DNA of 64,000 bases from Candidatus Hydrogenedentes bacterium ADurb.Bin170. Lineage in GTDB: Bacteria; Hydrogenedentota; Hydrogenedentia; Hydrogenedentales; CAITNO01. The stretch spans positions 1-64,000 of the forward strand of contig MWCY01000008.1 of assembly GCA_002070275.1 (NCBI GenBank), in the 5' to 3' direction. Shown in pieces: positions 44,480 to 54,800 of the stretch (positions are counted from its first letter, which is position 1; each line of letters starts with the position of its first letter). The notes under the pieces were generated by a model that saw only the letters and a list, made by a program, of their open reading frames with translations, was not told where the DNA came from and did no database searches. A program made the translations under genes and the position numbers.

Positions 44480-44710
44480 ATGCCTCTTTTTCTATATACC
44501 TGCAAAAAATGCGGCACTTCGTCTGAGATTCTGGTTCGCTCAGACAAAGAAAAACCTGAATGTCCTGAATGCGGATCCAGGCAGATGGAAAAGCAACTGA
44601 GTCGCTTTGCTGCTGTCAGCGGAAGCAGCACACCGGAACTTCCCTGTGCCGGGGGTGCCTGCAGTCTCCCTTATGGCGGCGGCTGTCCGGGCGGCTCCTG
44701 CCCGCTTTAA
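44480..44710 (+). CDS. FmdB-type zinc ribbon protein
   Basis: This 76-aa protein starts with the conserved MPLFLYTCKKCG, with a second CPECG pair near residue 28, forming a zinc ribbon. The tail is rich in Gly, Ser and Cys. The family was named after a regulator of formamidase expression, but most members have no known role. A strong AAAGGAG precedes the ATG. It is the first of two small genes before the 45117-45150 terminator. Confidence 0.88.
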   Translation: MPLFLYTCKKCGTSSEILVRSDKEKPECPECGSRQMEKQLSRFAAVSGSSTPELPCAGGACSLPYGGGCPGGSCPL

Positions 44711-44741
44711 GGCATAACCAACACGGCGGCGGATTTTCTTT

Positions 44742-45116
44742 ATGCCAAAGAAACAACCCGATACATCACCTGTATCTTTGAAGGTTCTTTTCATTAAAGG
44801 CTTTAAAGAAGCGCACCGCCGCAGGCCTCTCAGCTTTTATCTTCTCCTGCTTATCCCGCTCGTGCTCCTGCTGGGCGCGCATATCTTCCGGCGCCCTGTA
44901 TCGCTTTTGCATTTTGCCGGGATCGTGCTTCTTCTCTTTCTGTTTTTCTGGATTATCATGATCCGGGCTGTCCGGGATCTGTTTTCCCTTTACAAACAGA
45001 TGCGTGCTGAGCAGCTGCGCGTCTATCAGGAAACGCTCGGCAGCGCTGAATTCAAAGCCTCTTCGAATCCGGCAGATGCGGCAGAAGTCCCTTCACAACA
45101 GAAGTCTGAAGAATAA
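44742..45116 (+). CDS. small two-helix membrane protein
   Basis: This 124-aa protein has a basic N-terminus, two adjacent hydrophobic helices (about residues 33-50 and 56-75) separated by a short RRPVSLLH loop, and a charged C-terminal tail. I recognise no family. It follows the FmdB-type gene by 31 bases and ends at the terminator shared with the opposite-strand surface-protein gene. Confidence 0.6.
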   Translation: MPKKQPDTSPVSLKVLFIKGFKEAHRRRPLSFYLLLLIPLVLLLGAHIFRRPVSLLHFAGIVLLLFLFFWIIMIRAVRDLFSLYKQMRAEQLRVYQETLGSAEFKASSNPADAAEVPSQQKSEE

Positions 45117-45150
45117 AAAACGCTGCGGCATATATTACCGCAGCGTTTGT
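45117..45150 (+). terminator. bidirectional intrinsic terminator
   Basis: AACGCTGCGG and CCGCAGCGTT form a 10-bp stem around CATATATTA, with A- and T-runs on both sides. It ends both the rightward small-gene unit and the leftward surface-protein operon. Confidence 0.85.
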
Positions 45151-45176
45151 GCTAAATAAGCCCGGAAAGAATCAGG

Positions 45177-48100
45177 TCAGCTTTTTCCCCTGCCGACACC
45201 AGCCAGCAGCAGAAGCGCCATCACGCTAAGCCCCAGAAGCAGCCAGTCGCCAAAGAGCTGACGCACGTCATACGCCCGGCTTTCTGTGGATCGGCAGCAG
45301 CCCACTGCTGCATCTTCATCTTCCGGTTGGTCGATCTCACCTTCGGATTGTGTTTCGCCTTCGGTCACGATCTCTCCTTCAGGCTGTACTTCACCTTCGG
45401 GTTGTGTTTCGCCTTCGACCACACTCTCACCCTCTGTCGGAGAGGCACAGAAATGGGCAGGGTCTTCAACCACAACCTGCAGTGTTTTTTCTGTCTTGCC
45501 GCCTGCCTGATCCGTGACAGAAAGAATCACGGTATTTGCGCCGAGGTTCGCACAATCAAAAAGATCCGGCTCAGCGGTAATCGTCAGTTCGCCTTTTTCA
45601 AAGGAACTGCAGTTGTCCGTCAGATAGCGCACAGCTGCTGTACCATAAGGCTGCGTCTCGTCAAAGAGAGATACGGTGCCGTCTTCACCAAGAGATAGCG
45701 TTATCGCGTCAGTAAAGACTACAGGTGCGGTTTCGTCCGGATCACAGGGCGCCTCGTGTTTTCTGATAAAGTCTTCCAGCAGCGCCGCCGTCAGCATCTG
45801 GTTTTCTGCCAGTTGACCTGCAATAAACAAAAGTTCGCCCGCCGCAACCCCAGGGTGTGCATCGGCATAGGCGTTGAGTGCTTCCTCCTGCTCCGACTTA
45901 TCAAGCAGACTGTCGCCGTTGGCATCCCAGGTGCCGAAACTTCCCCACACCCAGGACGCAAAATCAAAGGGCAATTCATCCATTTTGTTCATGGTAACCC
46001 AGACCAGCCGGGCAAAAGTAATATCAGCCCGCAGATCTCCGCCTGCTTCCAGGAAGTTCGGCAGGAAAGAGCCGTCAAAGATAGGCACAAAGCCGCCCAC
46101 GCCTGGCGGTGGCGTGTGGTTGCCGGTACTGTCCTGTGCTTCGTAAACGACCAGATAATACCCCGGATGATTTACAAAGTCATCGTAAGAGTACCAGAGA
46201 GGCACTGTCATAGGCGTATTCCACAGAGGCTCTTTTGTGAACGGATCAAGGGCCCAGGCATAGGCAATCAGCGGTGCTGTGGAAGGGGGCATCAGCGGCG
46301 CAATGGCCGAAAAAACGCCCTCACAGGCATCAAAAACAGTAAAGTCACTGGGCTCAACAAAAGTATTGCCCTGATACCATTTCAGGAAACCACCTACTAT
46401 TTCAGCAGTCGGCCCATAATTTGAACCGGCATGAATTACAGGCGGTATTGTGTCTTCCACAATCACTGTGCGTGTTGCCATATCCGTGTTTCCGGAGGGA
46501 TCTGCAACAGTATAGGTGATGTTAAAAATACCGGGAATGGCAGTATCCACAACAGGCAACGCCTGGATCATCGCTGTAAGGTCGCCGGCACAGCTGTCCG
46601 TGGCTGTAACCGGATCAGTCCAGGTCACTCCGCATTGGACAATGACGGTATCCGGACCGTTCAGATGAATAACAGGCAGTTCATGATCCTGTACTTTCAC
46701 CATGCAAATACGGGGTACCGCCGCATTGCCCGCGCTGTCTGTAACAGCGTAGGTGAGTTGGTAATTGCCTGGAACTCCAACATTTACAAATCCGCTTACA
46801 GTGATTGTCGAGGTCAGATCTCCGTCACAGTTGTCAAATGCAGTGACATCGAAACTGTAAGAATCATGGCATTCGATAAGGATAGAGTCCGGTCCGTTAA
46901 CAGAAAGCACCGGCGGCGTCATATCCGAAACAATGACAGTCAGATATGTCGGCACGGCAGCATTGCCGCTGCTGTCGGCGACTGTATAACCGAGCGTATA
47001 GGTTCCAGGAATGTTCGTGTTTACAGTACCGGTGACCGTCAGAGCCGCCGTCAAATCGCCGTCACAGGCATCTATCGCAGTAACGGGGCTGCTGAAAGAG
47101 CTTCCGCAATCCACCTGCAGTGTGGCGGGCCCATTGAGCAGTATCTCCGGAGGTGCGGTATCCACTACCGAGACGGTACGCCACACGGGCACGGCTGCAT
47201 TGCCGCTGCTGTCGGTCACTGTGTACGCAATCGTATAGGAGCCCGGCACCGATATGTTTACAGTGCCTGAAGCGGTGACAAGGCTGCTTATGTCTCCATT
47301 GCAATCGTCAAAGGCGTAGACAGAATCCTGGAAAAGTGTCCCGCATTCCAGAACCATAGGATCTGTACTACCAAGAGAAATTTGAGGCGCAACACTGTCT
47401 ACAATACGCACAAGCCTTCCGTAGTCAATTGCCAGTACTTCCAGCTGTGCATCCAGATAAAGAGGCGACGGAAGCGTCGGAGCACCCAGTGCGTTCAAGG
47501 TGGGATAACTGTCTCCGTGCGCATCGTAAGCAACATAGAAAAGGAGATAGTCTCCGGGATGTCTGATGTAAGCGTCGGCAGAATAGACAAGAGGAATGCC
47601 ATTCTGCACAACGGGCTGTTTTGCAGCATCCAGCGCCCAGGCAAAGGCTTTGACCCCAGCCTCTCCCGGCTGCAATCCGGAATTGGGCCTGCCGAGATCA
47701 CCGGTACACAGATCGCTTGCCTGAAAATCAACAGGCTCAATAAAATCTCTGGAGCACTCCCAGACCTGGAAGCCGTTCTGGAAAACGGGCGGTTCGGTGA
47801 AAACAGAGCCTATATACAGGTAGAAGGCGCTCTTCACCACAATTTTCCGCTCCACCGCCTGAGCCTTATTGGCTGCGCTGTCGCTGACATTATAGTGTGC
47901 GCGGTATATTCCCGGGGCAGCTCCATTCAGGGTATCCACAGGATTGCCGTTTTCATAAAAATACGAGACAGTCACCTGCGATGTCAGCGTCCCTTCGCAG
48001 TCATCTTCCGCCGTTGCGCCGGGATCAGCAAAAGCAGTACCGCAATTGATCGTCATTTCGGCATCACCGACAAGTGTGAGCGTCGGGGCTTCTGTATCTT

Positions 48101-51100
48101 CCACGACAATCTGCCGTTTCTCAATGCTTGTGTTGCCTGCCGGATCCGTCGCCTGATATACGACCTCATAGGTACCGGTCGGCGCCCCTACCAGAGCGTC
48201 CAGTCCCGTAACAGTCACTTGTATGGTACCGGCGGGAACATCAAACGCCGTTGCCCCGGCATCGCTGTACGCAACACCGCATTCTATGGTTTCAGGATTG
48301 TTCCCCAGCACAGTAATGGTCGGAGGAAGCCCTTTCCCCACAGCGGATCCAAATTTCGGCTCATCCAGAAGATTGCCGTCGGCATCGGTCATGAGCGGGT
48401 TCACTGTCAGAATCAGCGAGCCGCCATCGAGCATTTCCGCCGGGCTGTTCCATTCCAGAATATACGCACCGGGCTCTGACGGATCCTTCAGCACACGATC
48501 CGGGTGGGCACCGAAAGAGCCACGACCGGGACCGCTGAGGGTATAATAAGCAGGCATCAATGCCTGACTGCTCATAGGACGGCTGAAAACAACCAGAATA
48601 CTGGATGTCGAGGGAACAGTGACAGCGCCCACATGGGGTTTGTCCAAAGCAGTCACATAAACAGTTCTTGTAATTGTCGCTGTATTCTGTCCATCCGAGG
48701 CTGTATAGGTCACTGTATAGACACCGGGTTGATCTGCCCGAACAACCGCAGCGGCATCACTGGTTACGGGAACAACACCCCGGCACTGGTCAAAAGCAAA
48801 TGGGATCTGATCTGTAAAGGTCTGTCCCGTTTCAATGTTGATAACAGGAAGTTCCGTCATTTCAAACACAGGCGGGTATGTATCCTCGACAATAACAGTT
48901 CGGGTGAGAGGTCCCACCGTATTTCCTGCCGTGTCACCGGACACTGCTTCATAGAACAACTGGTAAACGCCGGGCTGGGAAAGATCCAGATTTCCGTTCA
49001 CAACATAAGGAATTACGCCATCGCAGCTGTCAACCACGACTGCGCCCGGATCGACAAAAGTATCCGCATTGCACTGAAGCCTGATTTCCGCATCTCCCAG
49101 AAGTGTTATTTCCGGTGCGATGGTATCCTGCACTTTTACATCACGTTCTTCAGTTGATGCATTGCCGGCACTGTCCTGTACGGAATAAATAACTTTATAA
49201 TCGCCTGGCACGGATGTGTCGACTGCGGTGGCGTCGATAATGAGCGCATAGCTGATATTGCCGTCCCAATCATCCAGAGCCGTCGCTCCGAGCTCTGTAT
49301 AGACGGTGCCGCATTCCAGCGTAAGCGCCGCATCTCCTTTGAGTGTAATTACCGGCGGCGTGACATCATTCATAAGAAAAATCGCCAGTGCGTTGGCGAG
49401 ATAATAATGCATGCCGTCCACACTCATGGAACTGAAAGCACCGCCGGCAAATAAGAAGGGCTTTATGCTGTCATGGGTCAGTACATACACAGGCTGATCC
49501 GCTTTGGGAAGGAGGGAAAAGAACTGTCCGAACTCGGGAAGCACCGGGTCTGACTGAATCACAGCCAAATTACCCAGCAGCAACGCCTCTTCCTGTGCTT
49601 GCGGGACGCTGTGAGAAAAGTTACCGCCGGCGGCAAGATAAACCCCGTGAAAAGCCGGCAGCAATGAATAGACGGGGCCGTTAACTCCCGGCGTCCAGTC
49701 AGTTCTGACGATGCCGTTCGCAACGGAATCATCTATGCGCGCCAGATGCATACAAGTATGCACATTGGATGCATTTTTAATTTCATTGAAAAAACCGCCT
49801 GCATACAGAACATCACCTGGTGCAGAAGCCAGGCTACGTACCGCCAGATCCGCCTCGAGTGTCCATACGGGAGATCCGCCCGTATTGATACAGGCGACCA
49901 GCCCGTCATAATCCGCCTCTTCACCGCCTGCAAATATGAAATCATTGTCGTCCGACAAAGCCAGCGCATAGTATACGGCGGGCAGACCCGGCTGCCAGTT
50001 GATTAGACTGCCATAGTCCGCATCGCCTGCAGAGGCGTTAACTGCCGCCAGACCCGGACGCACCTGTTCGTCTATTTTCGTAAAAGCCCCGCCCATATAC
50101 AGCAGCTTCGGCGATAAAGCCAATGCATCTGTATACGAAAGGGCATATACTGTGCGATCTGCTTCAGGCGTCCACGCATCGATGAGTTTTCCGTAATTGG
50201 TCCCACGGTCGCCGTGAATGGCAGCCAGCCGTTTCCGCTCCTGGGCATACACCTCCGGATTGCCTGTATCACCCATGGAAGTAAATATGCCTCCGGCATA
50301 AACAACCGCATCTCCTTCAGAGACAGCCAGTGCGTAAACCGGATTGTTGGCATGAGGATTCCAATCATTCAGAACATAGTCCGGCCCAGGCGTTGCACCT
50401 TTATCAAAGGCGGCAAGGCGGTGGCGAATCTTTCCATTGACCTCGGTCGCTTTGCCTGCCACCAGCACCTTTTCTTCCCCGGCAACCGGATCCACATACG
50501 GAGAGAGCACATAAGTTATATCGCCCGCACCGGGATCCCATCCGGTCGGTGCTCCGTAAGTACTCGATTCCGAATCACAGTTTATTTTTGCCAGACGTGC
50601 ACGGACTTTGGATCCGATACGGGTAAAATGCCCCCCTGCATAAAGCAGATCCGGAGTGGTTGACAAAGCAAGAGCGGTCACCCATCCATTAAGTTTTTCA
50701 GTATCTTCCCGCAGGAGCCAGCTGTCCGGAACCTGTCCGGAAACACGATCCACCGCTCCGAGAAAAGAACATTTCCTGAAACCAATACGGTTAAAAGACC
50801 CTCCGGCATAAACCGTTTTGTCGTCAACGGCAAGAGCAAAAACAGGGTTGTCCGGAGCTGGATTCCAATTGCGCGCGACAGCGGTGTCGGCATCGACCGC
50901 TCCCAGAAAACTCTTGTGGCTGTTGCCGAGCGTGGAAAACCACCCGCCGACATAAAGAACATACTGATCCTCGGCGTTGTCAGGATCTTCCGGCTCTTCA
51001 AACTCTCCGTCTATCGCTTTTGTATAAAAGAGTGTTTCTACAGCACCGTCCGCTTCCGGATCCCAGGTGGTCAGCGCACCAAAATTTGCCGATGCAGGAT

Positions 51101-51800
51101 CTGCATGCACAGAAAAAAGATATGGCTGATTTCTTTCCAACTTTGACGCTTCAAAGTTACCGCCCACATACAGCAGTTTCTTGTCGTGCGACTGGGCAAA
51201 GACCCGGACAAAGCCGTCCGGATCGGGCTGCCAGACATGCACGGCACCGGTTGCGGTATTTAAAGCTGCAAGATTTCTTCGGTTCACGCCTCCGATAGCT
51301 TCAAATTTGCCTCCAATAAAAAGCATCTGCCCGTCTGCTGACAGTGCAAGTGCATAAATAGCCTCTCCGCCCTGGACATTGACCCCGGGCAACGGGTCGG
51401 TATAGAGGATACCGTCTGCATCCATGTGGGCAAGCCCGGCGTGGCGCTCACCGCCCGCTACGGAAAAAGCGCCTCCGAAATACCATCCGCCCTTTCCATC
51501 AGGTACAGCGGCATAAACAATACCCTGCACTTTGGGAAAAAACCTGTCAAAAAGATGAGTCGTTCCGTCGAGGCGCACCAGATTCCCCGTCTGCTGCCCC
51601 ACGTACGTGAAGGCTCCGCCGATATATACGGCATCCGAAGAGGGCTCTATGGCATGAACCGGTCCATTGGCAGACCAGCCATCCTGCCAGGGAATGGCGC
51701 TTACTTGAGCAGATGCATGGTTGTCGATGATGGCTATGCTAAAAATAAGCAGAGCGATAGCACACGAGACAAAAGCAAAGTGATTTTTTTTATACAACAT
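45177..51800 (-). CDS. giant surface protein: propeller-type repeats, Ig-like repeats, EGE stalk, Cys-Cys/TM tail
   Basis: This 2207-aa protein has a Sec signal peptide (about 1-30). Residues 40-830 hold roughly 14 repeats around a (V/A)GG(A/S/N)F motif with NWNPAADN-like turns, consistent with beta-propeller or delta-60-type repeats. About ten Ig-like DUF5011/HYR repeats follow, starting DxxPPxIxLxGD and carrying paired Cys. A calcium-type EF-hand loop, DANGDSLLDKSE, comes next, then one more Ig-like domain. The C-terminus carries a Glu-Gly-Glu stalk (about 2120-2166), GCC (2167-2169), a membrane helix with GDWLLLG and a basic tail. This looks like a cell-surface anchoring or sorting signal. 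AAGGAG precedes the ATG. Confidence 0.83.
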   Translation of the reverse strand: MLYKKNHFAFVSCAIALLIFSIAIIDNHASAQVSAIPWQDGWSANGPVHAIEPSSDAVYIGGAFTYVGQQTGNLVRLDGTTHLFDRFFPKVQGIVYAAVPDGKGGWYFGGAFSVAGGERHAGLAHMDADGILYTDPLPGVNVQGGEAIYALALSADGQMLFIGGKFEAIGGVNRRNLAALNTATGAVHVWQPDPDGFVRVFAQSHDKKLLYVGGNFEASKLERNQPYLFSVHADPASANFGALTTWDPEADGAVETLFYTKAIDGEFEEPEDPDNAEDQYVLYVGGWFSTLGNSHKSFLGAVDADTAVARNWNPAPDNPVFALAVDDKTVYAGGSFNRIGFRKCSFLGAVDRVSGQVPDSWLLREDTEKLNGWVTALALSTTPDLLYAGGHFTRIGSKVRARLAKINCDSESSTYGAPTGWDPGAGDITYVLSPYVDPVAGEEKVLVAGKATEVNGKIRHRLAAFDKGATPGPDYVLNDWNPHANNPVYALAVSEGDAVVYAGGIFTSMGDTGNPEVYAQERKRLAAIHGDRGTNYGKLIDAWTPEADRTVYALSYTDALALSPKLLYMGGAFTKIDEQVRPGLAAVNASAGDADYGSLINWQPGLPAVYYALALSDDNDFIFAGGEEADYDGLVACINTGGSPVWTLEADLAVRSLASAPGDVLYAGGFFNEIKNASNVHTCMHLARIDDSVANGIVRTDWTPGVNGPVYSLLPAFHGVYLAAGGNFSHSVPQAQEEALLLGNLAVIQSDPVLPEFGQFFSLLPKADQPVYVLTHDSIKPFLFAGGAFSSMSVDGMHYYLANALAIFLMNDVTPPVITLKGDAALTLECGTVYTELGATALDDWDGNISYALIIDATAVDTSVPGDYKVIYSVQDSAGNASTEERDVKVQDTIAPEITLLGDAEIRLQCNADTFVDPGAVVVDSCDGVIPYVVNGNLDLSQPGVYQLFYEAVSGDTAGNTVGPLTRTVIVEDTYPPVFEMTELPVINIETGQTFTDQIPFAFDQCRGVVPVTSDAAAVVRADQPGVYTVTYTASDGQNTATITRTVYVTALDKPHVGAVTVPSTSSILVVFSRPMSSQALMPAYYTLSGPGRGSFGAHPDRVLKDPSEPGAYILEWNSPAEMLDGGSLILTVNPLMTDADGNLLDEPKFGSAVGKGLPPTITVLGNNPETIECGVAYSDAGATAFDVPAGTIQVTVTGLDALVGAPTGTYEVVYQATDPAGNTSIEKRQIVVEDTEAPTLTLVGDAEMTINCGTAFADPGATAEDDCEGTLTSQVTVSYFYENGNPVDTLNGAAPGIYRAHYNVSDSAANKAQAVERKIVVKSAFYLYIGSVFTEPPVFQNGFQVWECSRDFIEPVDFQASDLCTGDLGRPNSGLQPGEAGVKAFAWALDAAKQPVVQNGIPLVYSADAYIRHPGDYLLFYVAYDAHGDSYPTLNALGAPTLPSPLYLDAQLEVLAIDYGRLVRIVDSVAPQISLGSTDPMVLECGTLFQDSVYAFDDCNGDISSLVTASGTVNISVPGSYTIAYTVTDSSGNAAVPVWRTVSVVDTAPPEILLNGPATLQVDCGSSFSSPVTAIDACDGDLTAALTVTGTVNTNIPGTYTLGYTVADSSGNAAVPTYLTVIVSDMTPPVLSVNGPDSILIECHDSYSFDVTAFDNCDGDLTSTITVSGFVNVGVPGNYQLTYAVTDSAGNAAVPRICMVKVQDHELPVIHLNGPDTVIVQCGVTWTDPVTATDSCAGDLTAMIQALPVVDTAIPGIFNITYTVADPSGNTDMATRTVIVEDTIPPVIHAGSNYGPTAEIVGGFLKWYQGNTFVEPSDFTVFDACEGVFSAIAPLMPPSTAPLIAYAWALDPFTKEPLWNTPMTVPLWYSYDDFVNHPGYYLVVYEAQDSTGNHTPPPGVGGFVPIFDGSFLPNFLEAGGDLRADITFARLVWVTMNKMDELPFDFASWVWGSFGTWDANGDSLLDKSEQEEALNAYADAHPGVAAGELLFIAGQLAENQMLTAALLEDFIRKHEAPCDPDETAPVVFTDAITLSLGEDGTVSLFDETQPYGTAAVRYLTDNCSSFEKGELTITAEPDLFDCANLGANTVILSVTDQAGGKTEKTLQVVVEDPAHFCASPTEGESVVEGETQPEGEVQPEGEIVTEGETQSEGEIDQPEDEDAAVGCCRSTESRAYDVRQLFGDWLLLGLSVMALLLLAGVGRGKS
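45297..45440 (-). other. EGE-repeat stalk and GCC motif before the C-terminal membrane helix
   Basis: Codons for at least six xEGE units (TEGE, VEGE, PEGE, PEGE, TEGE, SEGE), an acidic stretch and Cys2168-Cys2169 lie here. The hydrophobic helix and the RGKS end follow just downstream on the minus strand. Confidence 0.65.
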
Positions 51801-51866
51801 TCTCTGTTGCTGCTCCTTATTGCTTAAGTATTTTCAGGGACGCCACATCAGGATAAAAGCCTGCTC

Positions 51867-54800
51867 TTATCGGCTGAATTCGCGTACCGGAGTATCCTGG
51901 AGTTTCATGCTCTCTGCTTCACTGGCATAAATGGAGAAACTGGCACGGGCCGGTGTGCCATCCATAAACAGATATCCCGATGCGTCTTTGTATACGGTCT
52001 GTGCAGTCAGCGTATAGAAAATCTCATTGCGGCGATTTGAATCAGCATTGATATTTTCTTTCAACGGCGGATTGCCTTCGTCACCCAGGCGTGTGAAGAG
52101 TTGGTTGTAGTACATACAGGCATCCGGACGGCGCGCTAAAAAACGGTCGCGCGGAAGCATGCATGCCCAGGCATTCGACAGATTTGCAGGAGGTGTATTC
52201 ATTTCCTCTGTATTTTGCACAATAACGGCATCGTGCCGGAGCAAATCGACAAGAAGGTTAAACGGACGGGCGGACTCAGCCCAGTTGTCTTGAGCCAGTC
52301 CTGAAGCCACCAGAGCGCCATCGCGGTAAAACTTCCAGAAGATCCGTATATTGTCCGGATCCACCGAAGAGAGACCGGAAGTCGGCACGATCACACGGAA
52401 GCGCACATCCGCATTGATGCGCTCTTCGCACGCCCGATCAAAAGGAGGAAGCGGCACTCGGGTCGCATAACCGAAAGAATTTTTTTTCTCGAGCGTACCT
52501 GTCAATTCCAGTTCGTTCAGTTCTTTAAGACCGGATTCAGTAAACAGCTTTACATGAATATCCGTGTTAATTGCCACATTCTCAACGCCATGCACCCACA
52601 AAACATAGTCAATACCGGCAGCGGACAGATGCGCTACCGTCAGCCCTGCAGAGCTGTAATTGGCGGGCACATACTGCACGTTGCCGCTTTCATCCGCCCC
52701 GATGATATCCAGACACAGCGGTACGCCTATGTTGTTCCGAAGAATTGCCTGAAAAGCGGTTCCTCCGAGCAGGGTGGAACCCTGCAGCGGGTCACCAAGC
52801 CACTCGGATTGACCCAAAGGCGTCAGAGTGCCATTATCTTCCACACGATAGATGCGGAAGCGTGCCAGCTGGCGGCACGCCGGTGCAGCCTCAGGCATTT
52901 TCGGCCCTACAAGTTGCCACGCCGCTGAAGGCGGATCCGAACGTACCTGCATCTTGTCAGAAAACCGGGCTGCTGTTCTGTAGAGCCAATGCACAACAAT
53001 ATTATTCTGGCTGGCTGTGTCAGGCTGGTTGCCTGCACGGTCTGACGCCAGAAGTTTAAATGCGGTCTGCCAGTCATCGGCGTTGCTGCCCCGCTGCATC
53101 CTCACACGCCAGGCCACCGTCATATCTGCGGGAGAGACAAGCGTCTGGGTGTAGCTGTCTACAGTAGTGGCAGGAACTCCGGTGCCATTCCACTGGGCGG
53201 TACCGGGACGCCCTTCCGGGAAAACATAAGGCGTTGCCGGTGTGGCGGCGGCTGCAGAAAATCCTGAAAGGGTTACAGGAAAACTTGTTCCGCCCTGTGA
53301 GGGAGGCACATCGACAAAGCGCGCCTTTACCAGCATCTCCAGAAAGTCGTATGAAAGAGCATCGGCCGAAGAATAGGGGACGTCCTGTCTGGAGCCCGGG
53401 TTGACATAAACATGCATATCAGAGACAGCAAAAGAGGCTGCATTTTTGGGTGTAACGTCAGGATCAATCTGTCCCGGTACCCATCCTGCAGGCATCAGCC
53501 AGTTCGCATCGGGAAACACACGGTTCACGCCACAGATGGAGGGCGAGCCAGCACAGGCATTAGCCACACCGCCCGGCGTGTCAATTACCAGTGCCGGGGG
53601 AACGGTATCGATCAACGTGGTACAGGCATCGAGCAAGCCCGGCTTCAACTCACCGTTGATGGCGACCTCAAAGGACGCCAAACCGTCGGTGCAGATTACA
53701 TTGCCATTGGAAGCAGCATTAAAAGGCTGGCCGAAGTGGAAAGGAAAACGGATCTCTTCCATGTCACCGACAAAAGAAGGGGCTCCTGCCGGGCTCAACT
53801 GTATATAATTGCCTTCTGCGAAAGGCCTCCCGGCATAGGTCTCTGGAACAAGAGCAACAAAGGTTATGGATGACAGATTGAGTCCGGTGATCACCAGAGT
53901 GGCGTTGGTGCTTTTTCCTGCCAGCCGTTCCACATCACAGGATGCGATCTGAGCATCCGCTATGCGAAAACGAAAAACGGCCGCTCCGTTGCCATGGCAG
54001 GCATCACTCACCCTTTTAATAATGTCATGTGCCGTGGGACAGGTGATGCTTCCTGAAAGGGATTCAACAACATAGGGGTAGGAACCCGCCTCAAAATCGC
54101 CGTTAGGAATCAGGTTCAGCGTACCAATCCACTCCGGATCAGCCATTTCCAGTGCAGGCGACAGATAAGTCAGACAAAAGTCATCCACCATCCAGAAAGC
54201 ACTGGAGAAGGAGGGGTCAACGGAAACCCGCACTTTGGGAAGAAACGGCATCAATATCATATGGTCAGGGATGTAGTCAAAAACACGCACACACGCCCCG
54301 CCCACGTTGAAGGCATTCGTACCTAAGATGTAGGGTGACGGGAACCCGGTGACCTGCAGTTCGCCATTCAACGGTTCATCCCCGTAACGCAACTGGATAA
54401 ATGCATTCACCGGCCCGCCGGTTTCGCCCTCGCCCTCGCCCTCGCCCTCTCCCTCTCCTTCACCTTCACCTTCGCCCTCGCCTTCGCCCTCGCCTTCGGC
54501 ACCGACACCGGCATTAAAGCGAACGGAAGCCGACAGACGCGGAGCCCCAATACCGCCCAAACGAGCCGTATACCGCTGCGCTTCTCCAGCGATACCGTCG
54601 GCAGTAATTTTATAGGCACCCGGTATCGTGAGGCCGGACTGCGTGAGTTCACTCTGATAAACGGCTTTTTTCAGGGTATCAGCCTGGTCGGGACCCCCAG
54701 TTAATTCTGTCCCTGCCAGCTGCACTGCTCCTATAAGAATAGTCGTCGGCTTTCTGTCGGGCACATCTGTACGGGTATAGCTTTTAATTTCGATCGCTCC

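Noticed and set aside
46431-48479. Long frames on the plus strand within the giant surface gene
   Set aside because: They arise from its repeats; the minus-strand reading has recognised domains and a signal peptide.
54421-54500. CRISPR-like short repeats
   Set aside because: The repeat is a coding hexanucleotide tract with no spacers.
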